From Ponticaulis sp. (GTDB taxonomy: Bacteria; Pseudomonadota; Alphaproteobacteria; Caulobacterales; Hyphomonadaceae): a DNA stretch of 64,000 bases. The position numbers and the translations under genes are program-made. The stretch is from NCBI GenBank assembly GCA_002692725.1, contig NZLU01000025.1, positions 310,001 to 374,000 of the forward strand, read 5' to 3'. The notes under the pieces were generated by a model. That model was not told where the DNA came from. It saw only the letters and a list, made by a program, of their open reading frames with translations, and made no database searches. Below are positions 45,236 through 55,358 of this stretch, one piece after another (position 1 is the stretch's first letter; every line of letters starts with the position of its first letter).

Positions 45236-46753
45236 ATGACCGAGCGCACCCCATATATCGTCGAAGGCGACACTGGCGAATTTGAAGTCGTAATTGGTAT
45301 GGAGGTCCATGCTCAGGTCGCGTCAAATGCCAAACTGTTTTCGGGTGCGCCAACGGCCTTCGGTGCAGACCCGAACTGCAATGTCAGTCTCGTCGATGCG
45401 GCCATGCCAGGCATGCTTCCCGTGATCAACAGAGGGTGCGTCGAACACGCCATCCGAACGGGTCTGGGGCTGAATGCGCAGATCAATCTCTGGTCCCGTT
45501 TTGACCGGAAGAATTATTTCTATCCCGATCTGCCGCAGGGCTATCAGATTTCTCAATACCAGTTCCCGATCGTTGGGGAAGGTGAGATCGAGGTCGAGTC
45601 GGATGAGGGCTACAGTTTCACCGTCGGCATTGAACGTCTGCATCTTGAGCAGGATGCCGGCAAATCCATTCACGATCTTGATCCTACGGCCACTTATGTC
45701 GACCTGAACCGGTCGGGTGTCGCGTTGATGGAAATCGTATCGCGCCCGCACATTCGTTCACCTCAGGAGGCTGCTGCCTATCTGAAAAAGCTTCGCGCGA
45801 TTGTCGTCGCGCTCGGGACCAGCGATGGCGATATGGAGAAGGGTAACCTTCGCGCCGACGTCAACGTCTCCATCTGCCCGGTCGGAAACTACGAGAAATT
45901 CGTGGAAACGGGTGATTTCGGCTTTCTTGGCACACGCCGCGAAATCAAGAACATGAACTCTTTCCGCTTCATTCAGCAAGCGATTGAGTCTGAAGCGCGC
46001 TATCAGGTTGAAACCATTGAAGCCGGGAAAAAGGTCGAACAGGAGACGATTCTGTTTGATACGGCCACTGGTTTGACGCGTTCCATGCGGTCCAAAGAGG
46101 ATGCGCATGATTACCGGTATTTCCCCGATCCCGACCTTCTCCCGCTCGAGATTGATCAGGCCTGGGTCGATGAGATCAAAGCCAGCCTGCCAGAGCTTCC
46201 GGATCAAAAGAAACAACGCTTTATCAAAGAGTATGGTCTGACCGCCTATGACGCGGCTGTTCTGGCCGCCGATTATGAAAAAGCCGATTATTTCGAAGCC
46301 GTTGCCAAAGGCCGCGATGGCAAAATGGCGGTGAATTGGGTTGCCAACGAGCTGTTTGGTCGTCTCAACAAGGAAGACCTCGAAATCAGCGAGAGCCCGG
46401 TTAGTGCCGCGCATCTGGGTGAACTTCTCGATCTCATCAAATCCGGTGATATCTCTGGGAAGATTGCCAAGACAGTCTTCGACAAGGTCTGGGCCGGTGA
46501 AGGTGCACCGGGCGCCATTGTCGAGAAAGAGGGGCTGAAACAGGTCTCCGACACCGGTGCGATCGAAAAAATCGTTGATGACATCATTGCCGCAAACCCA
46601 TCTCAGGTCGAGCAGGTTCAGGCTCAGAAAGCTGAAGGCCATGCCAAACCAAAAGCGCTGGGCTGGTTTGTCGGTCAGGTCATGAAAGCCAGCCAGGGGA
46701 AAGCGAACCCTCAGGCAGTGAATGAAATCCTGAAAGCGAAGCTGGACCTCTGA
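45236..46753 (+). CDS. gatB: Glutamyl/aspartyl-tRNA amidotransferase subunit B
   Basis: The 505-residue subunit binds the mischarged tRNA and performs kinase/amidation. It has [19 protein letters not shown] (about residue 20), the [20 protein letters not shown] motif, [31 protein letters not shown], the C-terminal YqeY-like domain after about residue 350, and the tail [20 protein letters not shown]. It faces the small gene at 46754, their stop codons being adjacent. A 134-base region upstream could hold a promoter distinct from the ArsR gene. Confidence 0.96.
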   Translation: MTERTPYIVEGDTGEFEVVIGMEVHAQVASNAKLFSGAPTAFGADPNCNVSLVDAAMPGMLPVINRGCVEHAIRTGLGLNAQINLWSRFDRKNYFYPDLPQGYQISQYQFPIVGEGEIEVESDEGYSFTVGIERLHLEQDAGKSIHDLDPTATYVDLNRSGVALMEIVSRPHIRSPQEAAAYLKKLRAIVVALGTSDGDMEKGNLRADVNVSICPVGNYEKFVETGDFGFLGTRREIKNMNSFRFIQQAIESEARYQVETIEAGKKVEQETILFDTATGLTRSMRSKEDAHDYRYFPDPDLLPLEIDQAWVDEIKASLPELPDQKKQRFIKEYGLTAYDAAVLAADYEKADYFEAVAKGRDGKMAVNWVANELFGRLNKEDLEISESPVSAAHLGELLDLIKSGDISGKIAKTVFDKVWAGEGAPGAIVEKEGLKQVSDTGAIEKIVDDIIAANPSQVEQVQAQKAEGHAKPKALGWFVGQVMKASQGKANPQAVNEILKAKLDL

Positions 46754-46963
46754 TCAGTCCAGCTCGAAATCAGGCTCCTGTTCTGATCGCGCGATAACAC
46801 GCATCATGGATCGCCGCTGATTCGAAGACAATTTGTTCAATTGAACTCTGGACAGGGGCTTGTCGAAATCCAGTGGACGGACAGGCGCGTCAATTTCCCA
46901 AACGTCATCAGCGTCAGTCTGAGGCTGATTGGTTTCTGAAACCAGATAAAGTGATGTCTTCAT
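46754..46963 (-). CDS. Small hypothetical protein (69 aa)
   Basis: The frame encodes a soluble, acidic protein (MKTSLYLVSETN to SEQEPDFELD) with no recognised family. The composition is coding-like, with a balanced helical C-terminal half (RVQLNKLSSNQRRSMMRVIARSE). The ribosome site is poor, and the ATG lies within the palindrome CATCAGTGATG (46961-46971). It is convergent with gatB. It could be a genuine small gene or a false call. Confidence 0.5.
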   Translation of the reverse strand: MKTSLYLVSETNQPQTDADDVWEIDAPVRPLDFDKPLSRVQLNKLSSNQRRSMMRVIARSEQEPDFELD

Positions 46964-47267
46964 CAGTGATGAACCCCGACGGTAATTTTCTGCATTGGAA
47001 TTTAAGTCTTAGAAAATAATGCGGTGTTCAGACCGGACCTTCAGATTGCGACATCAGAGCAGGGGGCTGTTAGTGTTAATAGGCGTTAACGCTGTTTGCA
47101 GGCCGGTCGTGCCTCCGTCTGACGATAGAAATTCTAAATGAAGGTTTATGGATTGAGCCGTTCATCAGGTCGTTGATCGTCTGCATATTGTAGGGGAACA
47201 AAGACACGCCTGCGTTTAGCTTCTCTGCCATAGGGTCGGGAACTGAACCGACCCCAAAGTGAGCGAG
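46964..47267. other. Intergenic region upstream of cysH
   Basis: About 300 bases without a supported gene. It contains TTAA at 47076 and 47086 (six-base spacing, one less than a CtrA site), a strong hairpin directly before cysH, and no tRNA or terminator that I can see. The long minus-strand frame here is the shadow of cysH. Confidence 0.6.
47233..47254 (+). promoter_or_regulatory. Hairpin in the cysH leader
   Basis: GGGTCGG-gaactgaa-CCGACCC is a perfect 7-bp GC-rich stem ending four to thirteen bases before the possible cysH starts. No T-run follows, so it is more likely a translation-control or 5'-stabilising element than a terminator. Function is inferred. Confidence 0.4.
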
Positions 47268-48056
47268 ATGATGGATAGCATGGTTCAGGAACGAATTGGT
47301 GCCACCCTGACAGAAGAAACAACCAAGGATCGGGTTGCCAATTTGAACGCCCGATGGCGGACCATCCAGGCCGAGCGCGTTCTGCGTCTTGCTTTGCTGG
47401 AAGAGTTTCCCGGGCGTATCGCTGTCAGCTCGTCCTTCGGGACGGAGTCTGCGGTACTGCTCCATCTGGTCTCCCGCGTGTATAAGGCGACACCGATCCT
47501 GTTTCTCGAAACCGGCAAGCACTTCCAGGAAACACTGGATTATCGCGATGAGCTGATCGAGCGCTTCGGCCTGCGGGATGTGCGCCTGCTGCGTCCAAAG
47601 CCGTCGGAGCTTCTCCAGGAAGATCCTGACGGCGATCTCTATGCGAATGATTTTGATGCGTGCTGTGCGCTCCGCAAGGTACGGCCGCTTGAACTCGCCA
47701 TGGGCGATTTTGATGCCTGGATTACCGGGCGCAAACGCTATCAGAATGAGAGCCGGGAAGATCTGCCGATTTTTGAGTTGGACACGACTGAAAAGGTGAA
47801 GGTGAACCCGCTTGCGAACTGGTCACCGACAGACGTTGAGACCTATTTCAAAGAGCATGATCTGCCGCGTCACCCTCTGGAAGCCCAAGGCTATAAATCC
47901 ATCGGGTGTGCGACCTGCACCACACCTGTTGCGGACGGTGAAGATCCGCGTGCAGGGCGTTGGCGTGAAAGCGAAAAAACCGAATGCGGCATTCATGTCA
48001 CGGCCGACGGAAAGGTCATTCGTACACGCCTGATCGACACTACCGACCAGGCCTGA
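47268..48056 (+). CDS. cysH: Adenylyl-sulfate / phosphoadenylyl-sulfate reductase
   Basis: The 262-residue enzyme reduces activated sulfate to sulfite with thioredoxin or glutaredoxin. It has a PP-loop-type N-terminus (SSSFGTESAVLLHLVS, about residue 50) and LFLETGKHFQETLDYRD. The iron-sulfur Cys pairs are CC in FDACCALRKVRPL (about 130) and CxxC in GCATCTTPV (about 215), with the catalytic Cys in ECGIHV near the end. The Fe-S form often accepts APS; since cysNC makes PAPS, either substrate is possible. The start could be GTG 47259 or ATG 47268. Confidence 0.92.
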   Translation: MMDSMVQERIGATLTEETTKDRVANLNARWRTIQAERVLRLALLEEFPGRIAVSSSFGTESAVLLHLVSRVYKATPILFLETGKHFQETLDYRDELIERFGLRDVRLLRPKPSELLQEDPDGDLYANDFDACCALRKVRPLELAMGDFDAWITGRKRYQNESREDLPIFELDTTEKVKVNPLANWSPTDVETYFKEHDLPRHPLEAQGYKSIGCATCTTPVADGEDPRAGRWRESEKTECGIHVTADGKVIRTRLIDTTDQA

Positions 48057-48059
48057 GGG

Positions 48060-48599
48060 TCAGATGTCCAGTGGACGGACCAGGTGGATCAGATGGGCCA
48101 TGTAATTGGCCTTTCCGATTTCCAGACCGCGTGACCTCAGAATATTGTACGCCGTCACATAGTGAAAATAGAAATTCGGCATCAGCCAGTCATTGACATA
48201 GGCCGGGCCTGATAACGTTAATCCATTGTTGGGCGGGAGCTTGATCAGCTTATCCCGGTCAAGATTTTCGGGATTGAGACAGGTTTTGGCTTCGTCCAGT
48301 TTGGCTAGCGTTTCAGAAATGTGGCTCTTGAGCTGTGGAAAGTCGAACCCGGACGGATCCGGATCGGCGCCCAGAACATCTTCATCTTTCATCCAGGCGA
48401 TGAATTGATTGGGCTGATTGCAGCAAAATACGATCTGATGTGTGAAAGGCAGCATATCTTCGGCCATGCGTGCTGTGAGCAAAGGGCCCATATCATCGCT
48501 GCCGGGGAATAATTCGTGCTCTGCCTTGTCCATTATATTTGAGAGACTAGTTAGCCTCGTGTGGAAGGTTTCGAGTGTCTTTTGCAATTCGTCACGCAT
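48060..48599 (-). CDS. DUF1993-family protein
   Basis: The 179-residue soluble protein matches DUF1993: an N-terminal helix pair (LQKTLETFHTRLTSLSNIMDKAE), the central MLPFTHQIVFCCNQ, and the conserved end DWLMPNFYFHYVTAYNILRSRGLEIGKANYM. DUF1993 is structurally DinB-like, with a possible metal or small-ligand site; function unknown. It converges on cysH with a gap of three bases. Confidence 0.82.
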   Translation of the reverse strand: MRDELQKTLETFHTRLTSLSNIMDKAEHELFPGSDDMGPLLTARMAEDMLPFTHQIVFCCNQPNQFIAWMKDEDVLGADPDPSGFDFPQLKSHISETLAKLDEAKTCLNPENLDRDKLIKLPPNNGLTLSGPAYVNDWLMPNFYFHYVTAYNILRSRGLEIGKANYMAHLIHLVRPLDI

Positions 48600-48759
48600 G
48601 GTATCAGCTTCTTTCCTCGGATCAGGTGGTCATGAGGCGGAAAGTGAAAAGCATCGTCAAGTGACAGTTTTTTGAGTGCGGAAAGTCCGACCAATTAGGT
48701 TTTCCTCAACAATGAAGCCTTAACCAAAACGCCAATTCCTTTTGTATCGGAGTGTCTTC

Positions 48760-49500
48760 ATGCGCCTGCTTCTTTTATCCGCCGCCAGTCTGATCGTTGC
48801 TCAACCTGCTATTTCTCAGGATGCTGGAGGCTGGAGTGGAGAGGGGGCATTCAGCGCGTCAACATCGACCGGTAACACCGAGACCAGCCAGCTCGGGCTT
48901 GGGCTCAACCTGAACTATAAGACTGGCCGCTGGATTTATGGCGTAAATGCCAGTGCCGATTATGGTGAGACGGACGGCACGGAAACCCAGAACCGTTATC
49001 TGTTTGGCGGCAAAGCGGATGTTCAGCTCGGCGATAAGCTGTTCGGCTTCGGTCAGGGCTCTTATGAATCGGATGAATTTTCAGGCTTTGAAAGCCGTAT
49101 CTTTGTCGGCGGCGGTCTTGGATATCATATTTTCGAAAGCGAGACGCTGAAATGGAATGTTCGCGGCGGACCGGGCTTCAAGATCGATGAAGTCCGGCCA
49201 GTCATGGCGAATGGTATGTTGGTCACGCCCGGTGAGACGGTTGAATCCTTTTCAGCGATCGGAAACTCTGACTTCGCATTCAATTTCAACGACAATGTCG
49301 GCCTGACAAATGTGACAACAGGCCTCTATGCCGAGGAATCCACTCAGCTGACTAACACTACGGCGCTGACAGCAACGCTCACGAATGCGCTGTCCGCCCG
49401 CATGTCGTTTGACGTCCGTCACGACACCAACCCACCTATGGGCTTTGAATCGACTGATACGGTGACCAAGGCGTCACTGGTCTACAATTTCAACCAGTAA
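48760..49500 (+). CDS. DUF481-family outer-membrane protein
   Basis: The 246-residue protein has a signal peptide (MRLLLLSAASLIVAQPAISQ) and about ten to twelve amphipathic strands ending in the aromatic C-terminus KASLVYNFNQ, typical of DUF481 (YdiY-like) salt-induced outer-membrane beta-barrels. The segment WSGEGAFSASTSTGNTETSQLGLGLNL is the family N-terminus. Start at ATG 48760 with GGAG seven bases upstream; the longer TTG-started frame lacks a signal. Function unknown. Confidence 0.82.
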   Translation: MRLLLLSAASLIVAQPAISQDAGGWSGEGAFSASTSTGNTETSQLGLGLNLNYKTGRWIYGVNASADYGETDGTETQNRYLFGGKADVQLGDKLFGFGQGSYESDEFSGFESRIFVGGGLGYHIFESETLKWNVRGGPGFKIDEVRPVMANGMLVTPGETVESFSAIGNSDFAFNFNDNVGLTNVTTGLYAEESTQLTNTTALTATLTNALSARMSFDVRHDTNPPMGFESTDTVTKASLVYNFNQ

Positions 49501-49518
49501 CGCCCTGCGTGCACCTCG

Positions 49519-50658
49519 TTAAAGCGATGGGTTGATGAGATACTTCTCGCCGGTCGCTTTGGCGTTATAGGCTTTCAGCGTATCCGGGTTCAGCGCATCT
49601 TTCAGGGAGATTTCCTGTGTGTAATGGCTGGCAAAGGTCGTCTTGAGCTCGCGGATAACGCGGGCTCTTAAACGTTCCCGTCCTTCATTGCCGATCTTTT
49701 GCAGGAATGGCGTGAGAAGATATCCTCCAACACCCCAGGCCATACCGACGCCCGGTGGCAGGATGGTCTGGCCCATATCCAGACGGCCATAAATATAAAC
49801 CTGCTTATGCTGGGTCGAGCCATAACGGCTGTATTCTTTTGCGGTTTTGTTCAGCGCGGCTTCCATACAGGTGACGATCTGACCGGCCAGCGGGCCACCA
49901 CCAATCGCGTCAAAGCCGAGGGTTGCACCGGTTTCGACAAGCGCATCGATCAGGTCTTCCATGAAGGTCGGGCTGGAGGAATTGATGATGTATTTTGCGC
50001 CAATCTCGCGCAGAATGTCTTCTTGCTCCGGCTTGCGGACAATATTCACGACATCAATGCCGTCAGCGATGCAGATCTTGTTCAGCATTTGACCGAGATT
50101 TGAGGCAGCCGCAGTGTGGACCAGCGCCTTATGGCCTTCCATACGCATGGTTTCCGGAAAGCTGAGCGCGGTCAGAGGGTTTACAAAGCAGGACGCGCCT
50201 TCTCGCGGCGTCACATCGTCGGGCAGCAGCAGACACTGAGCGACATTGAGTACACGGTATTCGGAGTACATTTCGCCACCCAACATCGCGACTTTCTTGC
50301 CAATCAGAGCCTGGGCTGCCGGAGAGTCGCCCGCTGCGATAACGGTTCCTGCGCCTTCATTGCCCACGGGAAGCGATTGATCCGCACGAGCCGCCATTGC
50401 GCGCATCGCGCCTTGGGGAACATCCGCAGTGAGAACCGGCAGATCGTCTGATCCGGATGTCGTCAGTGTTGAGAGGTCGGCTGGACCAACCAGCAAACCA
50501 AGGTCAGACGGGTTAATCGGCGTCGCTTCGACCCGAACGACAACGTCATCAGCACCTGGCTGGCGCACGGGTGCGTCGACCAGTGACAGCTCAAGATGTC
50601 CGGAGGATTTGATCTCGGTTCTGATCTGGCGGCCAGTGGATGGAATTTCAGATGTCAT
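49519..50658 (-). CDS. Zinc-type MDR oxidoreductase (quinone-reductase-like)
   Basis: The 379-residue medium-chain dehydrogenase has the GroES-like N-terminal fold (VVRVEATPINPSDL, NEGAGTVIAAG) and a Rossmann domain with a nucleotide loop reading AAASNLGQMLNKI (about residue 190) rather than canonical GxGxxG. It lacks the structural-zinc Cys set, so it resembles the NADPH:quinone reductase branch. An EYSRYGSTQHKQVYIYGRLDMG insertion is distinctive. The ATG at 50658 has GAGGGAG upstream; the extra 14 codons of the longer frame are unlikely. The substrate is unknown. Confidence 0.8.
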   Translation of the reverse strand: MTSEIPSTGRQIRTEIKSSGHLELSLVDAPVRQPGADDVVVRVEATPINPSDLGLLVGPADLSTLTTSGSDDLPVLTADVPQGAMRAMAARADQSLPVGNEGAGTVIAAGDSPAAQALIGKKVAMLGGEMYSEYRVLNVAQCLLLPDDVTPREGASCFVNPLTALSFPETMRMEGHKALVHTAAASNLGQMLNKICIADGIDVVNIVRKPEQEDILREIGAKYIINSSSPTFMEDLIDALVETGATLGFDAIGGGPLAGQIVTCMEAALNKTAKEYSRYGSTQHKQVYIYGRLDMGQTILPPGVGMAWGVGGYLLTPFLQKIGNEGRERLRARVIRELKTTFASHYTQEISLKDALNPDTLKAYNAKATGEKYLINPSL

Positions 50659-50779
50659 GTGTGTTTTCTCCCTCATTGGTTCGCGCCCGGATTTTTGCAC
50701 CGGGACTTTGTCGTTTGATCACGCGTCAACAAACCAGAGGCAAAGCCAAAGGGAAAGTGAATTGAGTGATCAGTAGGCT

Positions 50780-52210
50780 TTAAAAGTCGTCCGAGGTTGC
50801 CGGAATTTCATCGCGGGGCTGTTCGGGCGCGGCTCCCAGCGCCCGATAGGTTGCGATCGCATTCAACGCCCTGTCGCGGCGGGCCAGAATTAATTGCTGG
50901 CTTGCCGTATAACTCTGGCGTTGCGCGTCCAGCACCGACAGATAGTCATCCACGCCAACCTGAAAGCGCTGCCTGGAAAGATCCAGCGTCACACCGGTAT
51001 CTTCAACCAGCTGTTCCAGCGCAGAGATGCGCGTTTCAATCGTGTCGGCTACGGCGAGCGCATCTGATGTCTCGCGAAAAGCTGATTGAATTGCGCGCTC
51101 ATACTCCGCGACGGCTAATTCCTTCTGGGCTTCACTGACCTCAATCCGGCCCTGTCTGGCGCCTGCGTCGAAGATCGGCAGGCTGATTGAAGGGCCGATG
51201 GTCCAGCCCGCAACATCATTATTGAAAAAGTCTTCGAGATCAGAACTCGAATAGCCGGCACGACCTGTCAGGCTGATTGATGGAAACATCGCAGCCCGCG
51301 CTGCGCCAATATTGGCGTTGGCTGCAATCAACTGGCGCTCGGCTGCAATCACGTCTGGGCGGTTGAGCAGAATGTCGGAATTGGTGCCGACAGGGATATC
51401 CAGAGCGACGGGAGACGGTAACAAGGTCGCATTTGTCTCGACCCCCTCCGGCAGAGACGCGCCCAGGACGAGTCTCAGAGCGTTCAAATCCTGTTTGATC
51501 TGAGCTTCATACTGCGCGACCTGTGCGCGTGCTGTTTCGACACTTGCCGACGCCCTGCGGGTGTCGAGTTCGGTCGCAACGCCCGCGTCAAGCAATTCGC
51601 GTGTCAGATTGAGCGATTCCGATTGCGCGTCGACGGTATCGAGCGCGAGTGCGTACAATTCCCGGTCTGTGGCCAGTCGCAGATAGGTCTCGGCGATCGT
51701 CGAGATGATGGCAATCCGCGATGCGCGCTCGCCTTCAAGGGTCGCCATGTAAGACTGAAAAGCGCTTTCGGAGAGGTTCTGTACCCGGCCAAAGAAGTCG
51801 AGCTCGTAACTCGTAATGCCGATCTGCAAGACCGCTGAATCCCGGAAGACCGAATTGTTCGGTCCACTTGTATCAAAGCGTCCACCCTCGACTGCACTGC
51901 CGCTTGCCGTCACCGTCGGCAAAAGCGAAGACTGTGAAATTCCGTACTGCGCTCGTGCAATCTCAATATTGGCGACGGCAATCCGCAGGTCGCGGTTTTC
52001 CTCAAGGGCGATCTCTACCAATTGTCTGAGCTCAGGGCTGGCGAACACCATTTCCCAGGCGATCAAATTGTCCAAAGACGTGCCCGAAGCACCGGCCGGG
52101 AGCTCATAGGGAATAGGAGCTTCGGGCTGCTCATAAACCGGGGCCAAATTCATGCATCCCGTGATGAACACGCTGCTGGTGGCAAGCAGAAGGCGACTGT
52201 AAGGGCTCAT
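50780..52210 (-). CDS. RND efflux outer-membrane lipoprotein (NodT family)
   Basis: The 476-residue outer-membrane factor forms the trimeric exit duct of a tripartite pump. The lipobox is VFITGC (Cys near residue 19). Two OEP repeats are recognisable (EIALEENRDLRIAVANIEIARAQYGISQSSLLPTV and the parallel ANANIGAARAAMFPSISLTGRAG), with the C-terminal half repeating the helix-strand pattern. It is the third gene of adaptor-permease-OMF and overlaps the permease stop (ATGA). Confidence 0.93.
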   Translation of the reverse strand: MSPYSRLLLATSSVFITGCMNLAPVYEQPEAPIPYELPAGASGTSLDNLIAWEMVFASPELRQLVEIALEENRDLRIAVANIEIARAQYGISQSSLLPTVTASGSAVEGGRFDTSGPNNSVFRDSAVLQIGITSYELDFFGRVQNLSESAFQSYMATLEGERASRIAIISTIAETYLRLATDRELYALALDTVDAQSESLNLTRELLDAGVATELDTRRASASVETARAQVAQYEAQIKQDLNALRLVLGASLPEGVETNATLLPSPVALDIPVGTNSDILLNRPDVIAAERQLIAANANIGAARAAMFPSISLTGRAGYSSSDLEDFFNNDVAGWTIGPSISLPIFDAGARQGRIEVSEAQKELAVAEYERAIQSAFRETSDALAVADTIETRISALEQLVEDTGVTLDLSRQRFQVGVDDYLSVLDAQRQSYTASQQLILARRDRALNAIATYRALGAAPEQPRDEIPATSDDF

Positions 52211-55200
52211 TCGGCTGGCTCCAAATCTGCGCCGGGTGCTTTCAGCGGTTTCGCACCCGTCAATTTTCTGACGACGACATAAAACAAAGGCGCGAAGATC
52301 AGACCAAAGACCGTAGCGAAGATGATCCCGCCCAGAACGGTCGTGCCGATCGCGATCCGGGCTGCAGATCCTGCGCCCGATGACAAGGCCAGTGGCAGGA
52401 CGCCAAAACCGAAGGCAAAACTCGTCATAACAATTGGACGGAAACGCATGCGCACGGCCGTCAGAGTTGCATCCACGAGCTCTTTGCCGCGTTCCTCAAG
52501 ACCTTTGGCAAACTCGACGATCAGGATCGCATTCTTGGACGCGAGCCCGATGGTTGTGAGAAGGCCAACCTGAAAGAACACATCATTCGCCAGACCCCGG
52601 AAATGGGCAGCACCGACGGCTCCAGCAATGCCCAGCGGGGCAACAAGCAGGACGGCAACCGGAACAAGCCAGCTCTCATAAAGGGCTGCGAGACACAGGA
52701 AAATAAAGGCGAAGGATACGATATACAGAAGTGTCGTCTGATTGCCTGAATCGCGCTCCTGAGCACTAATGCCAGACCAGTCAAAGGCAATGCCATCCGG
52801 CAACTGGCTGATCAGTTCTTCCATCCGGTCCATCGCGACGCCAGAGCTGACGCCCGGCGCGGGTGCCCCCTGAATGTTGATTGCTGAAATGCCGTTATAG
52901 CGCTGCAATTGTGGCGAGCCGAGATCCCAGCCACTGCTGGCGATTTCGTCAAGCGGGATCATGTTTCCGGCGGTATTGCGTGCTTGCCAGAACTGAATGT
53001 CTTCTGGTTGCATCCGGTAAGGCGCATCACCCTGAACATACACGCGTTTAATGCGCTCGCGATCAATAAAGTCGTTTACATAGCGACCGCCAAAGGCGAC
53101 GGACATCAGGCTGGTGACATCGGAAAGCTGAATGCCAAGCGCCTGAGCCTTTTCATAATCAATGTCGATATTCAGTTCGGGCGCGTCGGGCAGACTGTTC
53201 GGACGCACGCTTGAAAGCAGCGGATCCTGAGCCGCCATACCCAGCAACTGGTTTTGTGCATCCAACAGCGCACTATGGCCGAGGCCACCTGCGTCCTGAA
53301 GATAAATCGTGAAACCGCCTGAATTGCCAAGAGCCGGTATCGCAGCGGGGGCAATCGCAAAGACCTGCGCATCACGAACGGACTGGAAGAAACTTCGCGC
53401 CCGTTGGTTCATGGCCGAAACGGTATCTTCCGGATCGGTCCGGTATTTCCAATCCTTCATGTTTCCAAAAATAATACCGTTGTTCTGGCCATTGCCGGTG
53501 AAGTTGAAGCCAGCGAGAGCAAAGGCACCGTCAAGCAGCTCTTCTTCTTCGGTTGCGTAATAATCATATACGCCGTTCACCACATCGAATGTACGCTCAA
53601 TGCTCGCACCCTGAGGCAATTGAACAAGTGTGAAGAAACGCCCCTGATCTTCTTCCGGCAGGAATGAGGTGGGAAGGCGAATGAAGCCAACTGATACAAT
53701 CGCGATAATGATGGCGAATACGCCGACAAAAATCCATTTGCGACGGATGATCCGATCGACAGCCGCAAGGTAGCCAGACCGCAATCCATTGAAGCCTTTA
53801 TTGAAGCCGCGAATAGGAGCGCCAAGCCAACCGGAGGTCTCTTCGTGTTTCGACTTGAGTACGGTTGCGCACAAGGCTGGCGACAGAATGAGGGCGATCA
53901 GGACTGAAAGGGCCATGGCTGAGACAATCGTCACCGAGAACTGACGGTAAATCATGCCCGCCGAGCCCGGAAAAAAGGCCATGGGAATGAAAACCGCTGA
54001 CAGCACCACCGCAATGCCGATCAGAGCGCCCGTGATCTGATCCATGGATTTTCGAGTGGCGTCGCGAGGCGAAAGTTTGTCCTCCTCCATCACCCGCTCC
54101 ACGTTCTCAACGACGACAATCGCATCATCGACGAGGAGGCCAATGGCTAGTACAACGGCGAACAAGGTCAGCATGTTAATGGTGAAACCAAGCACATAGA
54201 GCACCGTGAATGTTCCAAGCAGAACAATCGGCACGGCGATCATTGGAATGAAACTGGCCCGGAAGCTCTGCAGAAACAGCAAGATGACCAGGAAAACCAG
54301 GACCACAGCTTCGGCGAGCGTTTTCTGAACTTCATGGATCGAAGTTTCGATAAAGGGGGTCGTATCTACAGCGAAGGCATATTCAAGGTCGTCCGGGAAA
54401 GCTTCGGAGAGACGTTCAACAGTCTTTTTGACCTCATCCACCGCCGTCAACGCATTGGCACCCGTCGCCAGAGAGACGTTAAAACCAGATGACGTCATGC
54501 CATTATAGTTGGATTCGACGTCATAGGTTTCAGGACCGAGTTCAATCCGGGCGACATCACCAAGACGGATTGACCCGCCACCGGGTGTTGTACGGATCAG
54601 TAGTTCCCGAAATTCGTCCGGCGTTGTCAGCAGAGATTGGAGTGTAATCGTCGCATTGATTTCCTGGCCTGGAACGGCAGGCGTGCCACCAATCGAGCCT
54701 GAAGAAACCTGCGCGTTCTGAGCGCGTATGGCGTTCATCACATCATTTGGCATCAATTTGAACTGTGCCATCTTTTGCGGGTCTAACCATATCCGCATGG
54801 CATATTGAGAGCCGAACACCCGCGTGTCGCCAATACCGTCAATTCGGCTGATCTCATCATACATGTTGGAGTAGATGTAATCGCCAATATCGGCCCGATT
54901 GAAGGAGCCATTCGGGGAGTAAACCGCCACAATCAGTGCAAAACCACCTGTAGCCTTGTTCACGCGCACGCCTTGGCGCTGGACCTGCTCGGGGAGCAAG
55001 GGCGTCGCCAGAGCCAATTTGTTCTGAACCTGAACCTGGGCAATATCGGGATCGGTTCCGGGTGAAAATGTCAGTGTAATACTGCTCATTCCGGCCGAAC
55101 TTGAGCTCGATGAAATATAGTCGAGATTGTCGAGGCCGGTCATGCGCTGCTCAATGACCTGCGTGACCGAATCCTCGACCGCCTCTGCAGAGGCGCCAGG

Positions 55201-55347
55201 ATAAACCGCGTTGATGTTGATCGTCGTAGGAGCAATGTCTGGGTATTGCTCAATCGGCAAGGTCCGGAGCGAGATGAACCCCGCCATCATGATAATGATT
55301 GCGATGACCCAGGCGAAAACCGGTCGGTCGATGAAAAAGCGTGCCAT
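52207..55347 (-). CDS. RND efflux permease (HAE1/AcrB family)
   Basis: The 1046-residue proton-driven pump exports hydrophobic or amphipathic compounds. It has an N-terminal membrane helix (RPVFAWVIAIIIMMAGFISL), periplasmic porter loops, and the proton-relay Asp pair in LLVDDAIVVVENVERVMEED (about residue 405) with the Lys of LASKNAILIVEFAKG (about 940). The length equals that of AcrB. It follows the adaptor by 11 bases. The substrates cannot be told from sequence. Confidence 0.95.
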   Translation of the reverse strand: MARFFIDRPVFAWVIAIIIMMAGFISLRTLPIEQYPDIAPTTININAVYPGASAEAVEDSVTQVIEQRMTGLDNLDYISSSSSSAGMSSITLTFSPGTDPDIAQVQVQNKLALATPLLPEQVQRQGVRVNKATGGFALIVAVYSPNGSFNRADIGDYIYSNMYDEISRIDGIGDTRVFGSQYAMRIWLDPQKMAQFKLMPNDVMNAIRAQNAQVSSGSIGGTPAVPGQEINATITLQSLLTTPDEFRELLIRTTPGGGSIRLGDVARIELGPETYDVESNYNGMTSSGFNVSLATGANALTAVDEVKKTVERLSEAFPDDLEYAFAVDTTPFIETSIHEVQKTLAEAVVLVFLVILLFLQSFRASFIPMIAVPIVLLGTFTVLYVLGFTINMLTLFAVVLAIGLLVDDAIVVVENVERVMEEDKLSPRDATRKSMDQITGALIGIAVVLSAVFIPMAFFPGSAGMIYRQFSVTIVSAMALSVLIALILSPALCATVLKSKHEETSGWLGAPIRGFNKGFNGLRSGYLAAVDRIIRRKWIFVGVFAIIIAIVSVGFIRLPTSFLPEEDQGRFFTLVQLPQGASIERTFDVVNGVYDYYATEEEELLDGAFALAGFNFTGNGQNNGIIFGNMKDWKYRTDPEDTVSAMNQRARSFFQSVRDAQVFAIAPAAIPALGNSGGFTIYLQDAGGLGHSALLDAQNQLLGMAAQDPLLSSVRPNSLPDAPELNIDIDYEKAQALGIQLSDVTSLMSVAFGGRYVNDFIDRERIKRVYVQGDAPYRMQPEDIQFWQARNTAGNMIPLDEIASSGWDLGSPQLQRYNGISAINIQGAPAPGVSSGVAMDRMEELISQLPDGIAFDWSGISAQERDSGNQTTLLYIVSFAFIFLCLAALYESWLVPVAVLLVAPLGIAGAVGAAHFRGLANDVFFQVGLLTTIGLASKNAILIVEFAKGLEERGKELVDATLTAVRMRFRPIVMTSFAFGFGVLPLALSSGAGSAARIAIGTTVLGGIIFATVFGLIFAPLFYVVVRKLTGAKPLKAPGADLEPAE

Positions 55348-55358
55348 GTGTCAGATCG

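Noticed and set aside
45758-46642. 294-aa minus-strand ORF inside gatB
   Set aside because: Antisense shadow of a conserved gene.
47076-47089. CtrA site upstream of cysH
   Set aside because: The two TTAA halves are separated by six bases, not seven, so the consensus is not met.
47076-47522. 148-aa minus-strand ORF over the cysH start
   Set aside because: It is the shadow of cysH and has no family-like sequence.
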